A stretch of 34,604 bases of DNA from a virus: the IMG/VR virus record IMGVR_UViG_3300025120_000241, positions 1 through 34,604 of that record. One strand, given 5' to 3'. How positions within the stretch are numbered: position 1 is the first letter of the stretch; each line of letters opens with the position of its first letter. The notes below the pieces were generated by a model that had not been told where the DNA came from, did no database searches, and saw only the letters and a program-made list of their open reading frames with translations. Positions 27,843 through 34,604 of the stretch are shown piece after piece. Both the position numbers and the translations under genes were made by a program.

Positions 27843-29925
27843 TTATCTACGGAAACTTGCAAATGCAACGGATTCACAACTCAGAAACGCTGCAAGTCAA
27901 AGAGCGCCGGGGGGCAGCGGCGAAGACGCTGAATTGTACGCGGCGATTACGGCAGAAATAAATAAGCGGAAAAGCGCAAATGCTCCAAAAGCAAAAGCTG
28001 AACCGTCAGCGTTATCCAAGGCGGCAAATTACGCAAGCGCCATAAATGATGGTGCAGCTATTGGGTTTTCTGATGAGCTAACGGGGCTGCTGGGTGCGCC
28101 AGCAACATATCTGTACAGGCCAGATTGGGCCAAAGGTATGTCGATGCCAGAGCGATATGCGGCGTTGCGTGATGCAAATAGAGGCCAAAAGCGACAATTT
28201 GCAGACAACAATCCGGTGACATCAACCGCTCTGAATTTTGCCGGCGGTCTTTTGACAGGCGGCGCGGGAACGCAAGTTGCGAAGCAAGCCGTTAACCCAG
28301 CATTGCAAGGCGTTCAAGCCGTGAAGGGGAGTATTCCGACACAAGCGCCGTCTATGTTGGCACCGCAAACAAGACTGCAATCAGTTGCTCAGGGGTTGCC
28401 GCTAGGGGCTGTTGCCGGGGTAGGCGCAAGCGAAAAATCAATTTTAGAAAACCCGTTAGGTGTTGCGGGCGATGCGGCTTTCGGTGCTGCTACGGCTGCG
28501 CCGTTGTCTGGGTTGTTACACCTGCGCCCTGACTTTTTAGTTGACCGCATCGCGAGTCTTAGAAACTTGCCATCGCAGTCAACAGCAGAACGAGTAGTGC
28601 AAAGGGAATTAGGTCGCGATGATATGACGCCAACAGAAGCGGCTGGCCGGTTACAAGAAATGCCAGAAGGCGCAACGCTGTTAGATGTGGACGCCCCTAA
28701 TGTGCAGCGTTTAGGCGAGGCGGTTATGACCGAAAAGGGCCAAGGTTTTGCTAGAGGCAAGCGCCTGATGGATCAACGCCAAGAAGATGCCGCCCCGCGA
28801 GTGACCGAAACAATTGCCACGGTAATGGGCGACCCAAACACGTTTTCGACGCGCGTTGAACAGTTTGAAGAAAAGATGTTGCGCGATGCAGCACCGTTGT
28901 ACGAGCAGTTTCGGGCAATGGCAGTGGAATTTACACCGACCTTAAATCGCATTATTAGAAGGCTAGAACGAGGTGGCAGTAGTTCATCAAATATATTGAA
29001 CAAGGCGCGAAGGCTTGCAGAAACGGCTGGCGATATTGAGCCGCCTGCTAAGGGAGCAAATGAAGGCCCCATAAATATGACGGTTCTTGACTACGCGAAA
29101 CAACATCTTGACGACCTTATTGAAACAGCCGCAGCCAAAGGCACGGGCGCAGAATTAAGGGCGTATCAAAAACTAAACAACGAGCTTAAAAAAGAATTGG
29201 ATGCGCAAACGGGAGGCAAATATGCCGAGGCGCGCAATGCTTATGAAGGCCCAGCAAAATTAAAAGGGGCTTTAGAGGCTGGGAGAAAGTTCTTGCGGCT
29301 TGATTCCGACGAGATCAGCAAAAATATGGATGGCATGAGTAAAGGGGAGCAAGAAATGTTCCGCTTAGGCGCAGCTAAATATCTGCGTGATCGAATGCTA
29401 GACCGTAGTGATAACCGAGATGTATCAAAAGCATTTTTCAACAACGCACTCAAGAGGGAGCGGATAAGAGAGTTGTTCCCAGAAGCAACCAGCTTCAAAG
29501 CGTTGGAAAAAATGTTTAGGGATGAGGAGGCAATGTTCCAAACGCAAAGCCTCTTAACTGCAAATAGTCGGACGGCTCCAAGGCAAGCGGGACGCGAGCA
29601 GTTAACAACGGATGTTGTTTCGACGGCGGCTGAGTTAGCGCAAGGCAACCCCATGCCCGTTATGCGGCGATTGGCAGAATTTGTTGGGTTACGCGGTGCG
29701 AGAGAAATTATGCAGTTGTCCGAGCCAGTACGGGATCAAATTGCAAAAATAATTTTCAACGGAACGCCGGGGCAGCGAGAGCAAATTATTAGAGCGTTAA
29801 ATGCTCCGGGGCAAGTTAAAGCAAAAGATTTAGCTGGGAGCGGGCTTTTAAGGCCGTTAACCACTGCCGTTGCGCCCGCAGCCGCTATCGCTGGCGGGCT
29901 GCTGCAAGAGCGCCTTAGAAACTAA
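27832..29925 (+). CDS. Large ejection (internal virion) protein
   Basis: A 697-residue protein from GTG 27832, overlapping the previous gene by 11 bases. The region A-A-I-G-F-S-D-E-L-T-G-L-L-G near residue 75 is a hallmark of large pilot proteins. It is followed by hydrophobic segments (FAGGLLTGGAGTQVAKQA). A long helical centre includes R-L-E-R-G-G-S-S-S-S-N-I-L-N-K-A-R. The C-terminus has L-A-E-F-V-G-L-R-G-A-R-E-I-M and a final hydrophobic stretch (TAVAPAAAIAGGLLQE). I see no clear lysozyme or transglycosylase motif. Confidence 0.78.
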   Translation: MDSDYLRKLANATDSQLRNAASQRAPGGSGEDAELYAAITAEINKRKSANAPKAKAEPSALSKAANYASAINDGAAIGFSDELTGLLGAPATYLYRPDWAKGMSMPERYAALRDANRGQKRQFADNNPVTSTALNFAGGLLTGGAGTQVAKQAVNPALQGVQAVKGSIPTQAPSMLAPQTRLQSVAQGLPLGAVAGVGASEKSILENPLGVAGDAAFGAATAAPLSGLLHLRPDFLVDRIASLRNLPSQSTAERVVQRELGRDDMTPTEAAGRLQEMPEGATLLDVDAPNVQRLGEAVMTEKGQGFARGKRLMDQRQEDAAPRVTETIATVMGDPNTFSTRVEQFEEKMLRDAAPLYEQFRAMAVEFTPTLNRIIRRLERGGSSSSNILNKARRLAETAGDIEPPAKGANEGPINMTVLDYAKQHLDDLIETAAAKGTGAELRAYQKLNNELKKELDAQTGGKYAEARNAYEGPAKLKGALEAGRKFLRLDSDEISKNMDGMSKGEQEMFRLGAAKYLRDRMLDRSDNRDVSKAFFNNALKRERIRELFPEATSFKALEKMFRDEEAMFQTQSLLTANSRTAPRQAGREQLTTDVVSTAAELAQGNPMPVMRRLAEFVGLRGAREIMQLSEPVRDQIAKIIFNGTPGQREQIIRALNAPGQVKAKDLAGSGLLRPLTTAVAPAAAIAGGLLQERLRN

Positions 29926-29927
29926 CC

Positions 29928-30272
29928 ATGAGCGCACAAGGTTCACAGCTTGCCCAAGTGAGGCCGAGCGGCACCAGCGCGTCCGCAGCTTTTACAGCGA
30001 CGATCCCCACTGAGGTCACGCGGGTATTTATAAGTAACACAACCGGGTCAGCCGCAACGTATTCGTTGTATCACGACGACGACGGCACGACCTATGACCA
30101 AGCAACCGCACTTTTCTATGGCGTGAGTGTTCCAGCGAACACCACCACCGAATTCCAGTGCAACCCTGGCGCAGGCATACAGATGCGCTCTGGCGGGGCG
30201 TTAGCCGTCCAAACGGACACCGGCAATGCGCTCACATTCTCAATTTATGGAATCACGGCACAGGTAGAATAA
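29928..30272 (+). CDS. Small beta-sandwich structural protein
   Basis: A 114-residue protein, two bases after the ejection gene, whose stop overlaps the tail-fibre ATG. It is strand-rich: T-R-V-F-I-S-N-T-T-G-S-A-A-T-Y-S-L-Y-H-D-D-D-G-T, V-P-A-N-T-T-T-E-F-Q and a closing A-L-T-F-S-I-Y-G-I. This is the pattern of small Ig-like or jelly-roll proteins next to podovirus tail fibres. It could be a fibre base or head decoration protein. Confidence 0.7.
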   Translation: MSAQGSQLAQVRPSGTSASAAFTATIPTEVTRVFISNTTGSAATYSLYHDDDGTTYDQATALFYGVSVPANTTTEFQCNPGAGIQMRSGGALAVQTDTGNALTFSIYGITAQVE

Positions 30273-33200
30273 TGGCTGAAATTAAAGATTTAAGTGGTAC
30301 AGACGCCAACAACACCGGCACCGCTGCGAACGCAGGGTTCCCCGAAAACATGGCGTACTCGGACGTAAACAACGCAGCACGCGCCCTTGAGGGCATGATT
30401 GCCCGGCACTTTGCAGACTCCAATGGCACGCTTACCACTACAGGTTCAAGCAACGCTTACCTCCTGACACCGAATCGTACCGTTAGCGCATACACGGCTG
30501 GCGATGCGTACATGATTAAAGCCAGCTTCACGAACACTGGCGCGGTCACAATCAACGTCAGCAGCTTGGGCGCTAAGAGCATTGTAAAACCGTCAGGTGA
30601 TGCTCTAGCTGCGGGCGAGCTAACAAGCGGCGGTATCTATGCACTCATCTTTGACGGCACCAACTTCCAGATGGCCGGTGCTGATGATCCAGAAAACCTG
30701 ACCCTGACAAGCCTTACTGTCACCGGCACGACTGCGCTTAATGGCAATACAACCATTGGAGACGCTGCAAGCGATACGGTCACGATCACCGCCGACGTTG
30801 CCAGCGACCTAATCCCTAGTGCGGACGGAACTCACGACCTTGGTGCTGTTGGTTCTGAGTGGCAGGACTTATTCATTGACGGCACCGCGAATATTGATTC
30901 GTTGGTGGCTGATACTGCTGACATAGATGCTGGAACCATCGACGGAACTGTGATTGGGGGCAATAGTGCCGCTGCCATTAGTGGCACGACCATTGTGGCT
31001 AGCACCAGCCTCAACATTGCTTCTGACGGCGCGACGGTTACAGGGATAAAGGATGAGGATGACATGGCATCCGACTCTGCGACAAAACTCGCAACGCAGC
31101 AGTCAATCAAAGCCTACGTTGACAACCAGGTAACTGCGCAAGACTTAGATTTCCAAGCGGATTCGGGAGGCGCGTTAAGTGTCGATCTCGACTCACAAAC
31201 CTTTGCGCTTACTGGTGGCACCGGCATTGATACGTCAGGCTCTGCACAGACGGTGACCTTTGATATTGATAGCACCGTTGCAACCCTCACTGGATCACAG
31301 ACGCTAACGAACAAAACCCTGACCAGCCCGGTACTCAATACAGGCGTTTCTGGCACTGCCGTTCTCGATGAGGACAACATGGCGTCTAACAGCGCGACGC
31401 AGTTGGCTACTCAACAGTCGATTAAGACTTATGTGGACAACCAACTGACCGCCGAAGATTTAGACTTCCAAGCCGACAGTGGTGGCGCATTAAGCGTCGA
31501 CCTTGACTCGCAGACGTTCACCCTGACAGGTGGCACCGGCATCGATACAGTTGGGGCCAACCAGACGGTTACGTTCAACATCGACAGCACGGTGGCAACG
31601 CTTGCTGGCAATCAGACGCTTACGAATAAGACGCTGACCAGCCCAGTATTAGACACCAGTGTTTCGGGTACTGCTGTGCTTGATGAAGACAACATGGCGT
31701 CTGATTCAGCAACTAAGCTTGCCACGCAGCAGAGCATCAAAGCCTATGTAGACGCGCAAATTACTGCTGAAGATTTAGACTTCCAGGCAGACAGCGGAGG
31801 CGCGCTGAGTGTCGATCTTGATTCGCAAACATTTACGTTAACCGGCGGCACCGGGATTGACACCGTTGGGTCGGGGCAGACTGTCACGTTCAACATCGAC
31901 GACTCTACTGTCGCAACGCTCACAGCCACCCAAACCCTTACAAATAAGACGCTGACAAGCCCTGACATAAACACGCCTGATATAGACGGCGGCACAATCG
32001 ACAACACAGTCATAGGCGCATCTACGGCTGCTGCGGGTAGTTTCACCACTGGGTCGTTTAGCGGCAGCGTGACTGCAAATCCTAGCGGTGGCAACGTCGG
32101 TGTAAAGATTAGAAATAATTATTCATCGGTACAATCAGATTGGAATATAGCTGCTTCTGGTGGAACGTCAGGTTGGGGAAATGCTAATGGAAATTTCATA
32201 GTAAGAGATGACACTACCAACTCTACTGCTTTTGAAGCAGAACGAGGCGCAGGGGGTGCATTCGGCGCGGTATATGTCGATGCAAACAGCAAAGTGGGCA
32301 TCTCCACTAGCAGTCCAAGTCACGAATTAACAATTGGCGCATCTGGAGCCGACGCTAAACGAAGTCTGAGCATAGAAGGCACTAATGGCAGCAGTCAAAA
32401 AGCTACCTTAGAGATTGAAACTGATGGCGAAAACAGCGTAGCAAATTTTAAATTTAATACTGGCGGCGGCACAGGCACCACCAGAATGGCTATCGACAGC
32501 AGTGGCAACACCACATTCAGCGGCAGCGTGACAGCTACATCTTTAATCGCTACAAACGGCGTCCTTGAGCTAGACGATAACGGCAGTCACAACGGAATCA
32601 TCAACGTCCCCGCTAGTTTGTTTATCAATATTGATAGCGATAACGGTTCTACAGGCGAAGATTTTGTTATTGGCAAAGACCGCACAAGCACTTCAGGCGG
32701 CACTGAGCTATTCAGAGTTCAAGAAGACGGCAACGTAGGCATCGGTGCAGCGCCAGACACCACAAATTACGGCGGCACATTTAAGTATTTCGGCGTAAAC
32801 GCTGGAGCCGGTTATGCCGTAATCGAAGGTCAGACCAGTAGCGTAACAGCAGGAGATGGCGCAGCTAGTTTCTTTGCCAGCACCACTGGCACTAGTGGAC
32901 TGAACTTGCTGGGCGGCATGCAGGTTTATAACTACGCAAGCAGCGCATCAAATGCTGAAGGCGGGTTGCGTTGGTATACAGCGACGGGCGGCAACATTAC
33001 TGCTCATATGTATCTGACAAACAGCGGCAATTTGCTTGTGGGGAAAAGCGCAACAACACAATCAACCGCTGGAACGGTGCTCTACAACAACGGGCAGATT
33101 TATGCGACTGCAAATGGGGCGCAAGTACAGGTTTTAACTAGAACGTCAACTGATGGGAAAATCCAAATTTTCTATAAGGATTCTGCGGAAGTTGGCAGCG

Positions 33201-33544
33201 TCTCAACTAACGCAAATTCTTTACCTTCAGACCGTAATTTTAAAACCAACATCAACGATTTAACGCTGGGATTGGACTTTGTAACGTCCTTAAAACCTGT
33301 CACTTACAACTACAAAATCGACGATGAAGGCTCACCAGTCATGTCTGGCTTAATCGCTCAAGACGTTGAGGAATCCTTGGACGCCGCTGGTGTTGAGAAA
33401 AACAGCATGACAATGCTGCAACACGAACCGACCAAAGATGAAAAGCAGTCTGACTATCAAATGGATTACTTGAAGCTAGTCCCTGTTTTAATTAACGCAA
33501 TTAAAGAACTACAAGCCGAAGTATCGGCACTTAAAGGAGCATAA
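30272..33544 (+). CDS. Tail fibre with C-terminal S74 chaperone
   Basis: A 1090-residue fibre. ATG 30272 overlaps the previous stop (TAATG); the frame further upstream is a shadow. Residues 1-140 form the attachment part. Three 105-residue repeats follow from about residue 261 (31052, 31367, 31682), each with A-T-Q-Q-S-I-K, D-F-Q-A-D-S-G-G-A-L-S-V-D and L-T-N-K-T-L-T-S-P. Beta-rich tip modules follow. The C-terminus is a peptidase-S74 (endosialidase-type) chaperone: S-D-R-N-F-K-T-N-I with Ser986 and Lys991 as catalytic dyad, and S-G-L-I-A-Q-D-V-E-E. The chaperone cleaves itself after trimer folding. Confidence 0.92.
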   Translation: MAEIKDLSGTDANNTGTAANAGFPENMAYSDVNNAARALEGMIARHFADSNGTLTTTGSSNAYLLTPNRTVSAYTAGDAYMIKASFTNTGAVTINVSSLGAKSIVKPSGDALAAGELTSGGIYALIFDGTNFQMAGADDPENLTLTSLTVTGTTALNGNTTIGDAASDTVTITADVASDLIPSADGTHDLGAVGSEWQDLFIDGTANIDSLVADTADIDAGTIDGTVIGGNSAAAISGTTIVASTSLNIASDGATVTGIKDEDDMASDSATKLATQQSIKAYVDNQVTAQDLDFQADSGGALSVDLDSQTFALTGGTGIDTSGSAQTVTFDIDSTVATLTGSQTLTNKTLTSPVLNTGVSGTAVLDEDNMASNSATQLATQQSIKTYVDNQLTAEDLDFQADSGGALSVDLDSQTFTLTGGTGIDTVGANQTVTFNIDSTVATLAGNQTLTNKTLTSPVLDTSVSGTAVLDEDNMASDSATKLATQQSIKAYVDAQITAEDLDFQADSGGALSVDLDSQTFTLTGGTGIDTVGSGQTVTFNIDDSTVATLTATQTLTNKTLTSPDINTPDIDGGTIDNTVIGASTAAAGSFTTGSFSGSVTANPSGGNVGVKIRNNYSSVQSDWNIAASGGTSGWGNANGNFIVRDDTTNSTAFEAERGAGGAFGAVYVDANSKVGISTSSPSHELTIGASGADAKRSLSIEGTNGSSQKATLEIETDGENSVANFKFNTGGGTGTTRMAIDSSGNTTFSGSVTATSLIATNGVLELDDNGSHNGIINVPASLFINIDSDNGSTGEDFVIGKDRTSTSGGTELFRVQEDGNVGIGAAPDTTNYGGTFKYFGVNAGAGYAVIEGQTSSVTAGDGAASFFASTTGTSGLNLLGGMQVYNYASSASNAEGGLRWYTATGGNITAHMYLTNSGNLLVGKSATTQSTAGTVLYNNGQIYATANGAQVQVLTRTSTDGKIQIFYKDSAEVGSVSTNANSLPSDRNFKTNINDLTLGLDFVTSLKPVTYNYKIDDEGSPVMSGLIAQDVEESLDAAGVEKNSMTMLQHEPTKDEKQSDYQMDYLKLVPVLINAIKELQAEVSALKGA
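31052..31961 (+). repeat. Three tandem 315-bp coding repeats in the tail fibre
   Basis: Repeat starts at 31052, 31367 and 31682 are exactly 315 bases (105 residues) apart; the third unit is partial and diverges near 31961. Each contains D-E-D-x-M-A-S, A-T-Q-Q-S-I-K, D-S-Q-T-F and L-T-N-K-T-L. Synonymous differences between units are plentiful, so the duplications are old or maintained at protein level. Confidence 0.9.
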
Positions 33545-33546
33545 AA

Positions 33547-33876
33547 ATGGCAGCAACATGGGCAGTTTCAACAATGGAAAGAACGCTAAACGACTCTGAC
33601 AGTGGTTTAGAGGGGGTGGTTAACATACTGCACTGGCAATGTACGGACTCAGATGGTGACCATCATGGCCGCTGCTACGGCACTGTTGGGCTAGAAGCAC
33701 CAGATCCCGACAGCTTCACAGCTTACGCAGACATAAGCGAAGCAGATGCGATTGCGTGGGCTAAACAAGCCCTTGGTGAACAACAGGTGACGGCTTACGA
33801 AGATTCAGTGGCTAGTCAGATTGAGCTAGCAAAGAACCCAGTCACAGCCACAGGGGTGCCAGCATCATGGGCATAA
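33547..33876 (+). CDS. Small tail-fibre-adjacent protein, full length
   Basis: A 109-residue protein two bases after the tail fibre. The N-terminal part is M-A-A-T-W-A-V-S-T-M-E-R-T-L, then V-V-N-I-L-H-W-Q-C-T-D-S-D-G-D and Y-G-T-V-G-L. The C-terminus is A-L-G-E-Q-Q-V-T-A-Y and I-E-L-A-K-N-P-V. It is the complete version of the truncated gene at 3-185. Similar small proteins (possibly DUF7936) follow the fibre in many aquatic phages. A fibre-associated or assembly role is likely but unproven. Confidence 0.75.
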   Translation: MAATWAVSTMERTLNDSDSGLEGVVNILHWQCTDSDGDHHGRCYGTVGLEAPDPDSFTAYADISEADAIAWAKQALGEQQVTAYEDSVASQIELAKNPVTATGVPASWA

Positions 33877-34049
33877 CGGAATGGATCGCATTAATCCCAA
33901 CAATTTCTATGTTGGCGTCGGCATTCTGTTCTTTAACAGACACACCAAAAGATGACGAACTGTTGTCACGCTGGAGCAAGGTGTACGCCAAGCACTTGTA
34001 TCCAGTTATTGAAACTTTGGCGATAAATCTTAACAAGGCCAAGCAATGA
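33867..34049 (+). CDS. Small single-TM protein of the lysis cassette (right copy)
   Basis: A 60-residue protein homologous to the one at 406-576. ITEWIALIPTISMLASAF forms the membrane segment, followed by T-D-T-P-K-D-D-E and W-S-K-V-Y-A-K-H-L-Y-P-V-I-E. ATG 33867 overlaps the previous gene by 10 bases. Here it directly follows the fibre-adjacent gene and precedes the DUF6447-like gene, the reverse of the order at the left end. Confidence 0.65.
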   Translation: MGITEWIALIPTISMLASAFCSLTDTPKDDELLSRWSKVYAKHLYPVIETLAINLNKAKQ

Positions 34050-34270
34050 GCGAAGAAGCAGTAACAATTGAAATTGAAGGTGTGCCACACGACCTAGCGT
34101 CGTTGCCACAACCAACCCAAGCCAACGTTCAACGCATTGCAACGCTAAGGCAGCGTGCAGCAGCGTTAGAAACTGAGTTGCAAGAACTTAAGCTAGTTAT
34201 CGACGCTTACAGCAACAGCGTTATTCAAAGCCTAAAGCCGGTCGAAGATGACTCAGCAGTCAACGAATAA
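34046..34270 (+). CDS. DUF6447-like small protein (right copy)
   Basis: A 74-residue homologue of 185-409. V-T-I-E-I-E-G-V-P-H-D-L-A-S-L-P is followed by the coiled-coil-like helix RIATLRQRAAALETELQELK and an acidic end. ATG overlaps the upstream stop (ATGA). DNA similarity to the left copy is low, so the two are not a recent duplication. Function unknown. Confidence 0.7.
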   Translation: MSEEAVTIEIEGVPHDLASLPQPTQANVQRIATLRQRAAALETELQELKLVIDAYSNSVIQSLKPVEDDSAVNE

Positions 34271-34472
34271 CGACTTAGCCGTTGAGGCGCTAGACCGCAT
34301 CGCACGGCATGAAAAAGAGTGTGCAGAGCGATGGATGGAGGCGCTGGTGGAGTTGAGATCGTTGAAAAAAGCGACCGACGCGCATGCTGCGCGCTGGGAG
34401 CGATTAGCGTGGCTTGTAATCGCCACAACTATGGGCGCGATTGCGACTGTGGTTAATTCTTTAATTTTATGA
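34248..34472 (+). CDS. Coiled-coil protein with C-terminal anchor (right copy)
   Basis: A 74-residue protein with the same topology as 576-818: a charged helix (HEKECAERWMEALVELRSLK) then a C-terminal membrane segment (LAWLVIATTMGAIATVVNSL). It overlaps the upstream gene by 23 bases. It is probably a lysis accessory protein of the XhlA-like layout. Sequence identity with the left version is low; position and topology are the link. Confidence 0.65.
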   Translation: MTQQSTNNDLAVEALDRIARHEKECAERWMEALVELRSLKKATDAHAARWERLAWLVIATTMGAIATVVNSLIL

Positions 34473-34481
34473 GGTAAAAAA

Positions 34482-34604
34482 ATGAGTGAATCTAACAGCA
34501 TTAGTTTGCCAACCTGGAGCCTACCGCTGGTGTTCGCGTTGGGTTCGGGGCTTGTTGTCTACGGTAGTACCGAAGCAAGAGCAGAAGCAACCGCGCAAGA
34601 AGTG
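34482..34604 (+). CDS. Membrane-anchored coiled-coil protein, 5' part (truncated by window end)
   Basis: ATG 34482 with GAGG upstream begins M-S-E-S-N-S-I-S-L-P-T-W. The first codons differ from the copy at 821, then 34506-34604 is identical to 845-943. The gene runs off the window. It is the right copy of the candidate frameshift donor, truncated before its slip site. Confidence 0.8.
   Translation, partial: MSESNSISLPTWSLPLVFALGSGLVVYGSTEARAEATAQEV

Noticed and set aside
30272-33544. Diversity-generating retroelement acting on the tail fibre
   Set aside because: No reverse transcriptase gene and no template repeat found; the internal repeats are structural modules.

Overview
The window reads as an almost complete genome of a temperate, short-tailed (podovirus-type) bacteriophage. 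Evidence: an integrase, excisionase and attP-like tRNA fragment; a CI/Cro-type immunity switch; recombination and SSB genes; a head module (TerS, TerL, P22-type portal, scaffold, SU10-type coat); a P22 gp10-like tail hub; ejection-type proteins; an S74 tail fibre; and lysis genes. No tail-tube or tape-measure genes are seen. The host is most likely a proteobacterium, because the att fragment is the 3' part of a tRNA-Arg(ACG) with an encoded CCA end. This is inference; no host chromosome is present.

Layout. 1-2779 (+): tail-accessory and lysis genes, overlapping one another by a few bases, ending in a 3TM-type holin and an M15 peptidase endolysin. 2780-3055: attP-like region. 3056-6552 (-): integrase, excisionase, Erf annealing protein, three small or unknown genes, CI repressor. 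6553-6711: divergent control region. 6712-10249 (+): Cro/YdaS-like regulator, replication/recombination accessory genes including SSB and two nuclease-like proteins, possible late regulator, then a terminator. 10250-10535: structured leader. 10536-20173 (+): basic peptide, TerS/TerL, portal, a large protein with an N-terminal ADP-ribosyltransferase-like domain, scaffold, coat gene. 20227-29925 (+): adaptor, tail hub, an 11-residue-repeat protein, a GNAT-like protein and ejection proteins. 29928-34604 (+): tail fibre and a second, diverged copy of the first lysis genes.

The standout observation is that the major coat gene (18618-20173) is split by two short, ORF-less group I introns (244 and 247 nt). 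P1, P2, P3, P6, P7, P8 and P9 can all be paired by hand in both introns, and most of these stems covary between them. Removing both introns restores one 354-codon frame that matches the SU10-type coat family in register. Both introns interrupt the gene after CGT, within a shared CGTTAATT context.

Other unusual features are an ADP-ribosyltransferase-like domain encoded between portal and scaffold, a candidate -1 frameshift (A AAA AAG) joining a membrane/coiled-coil gene to a downstream frame with no good start, a long TerS/TerL overlap, a palindromic operator family around the immunity region, and an exact 99-base match between the right end and positions 845-943. The last suggests a circular or tandem unit of about 33.66 kb with two versions of the lysis cassette.
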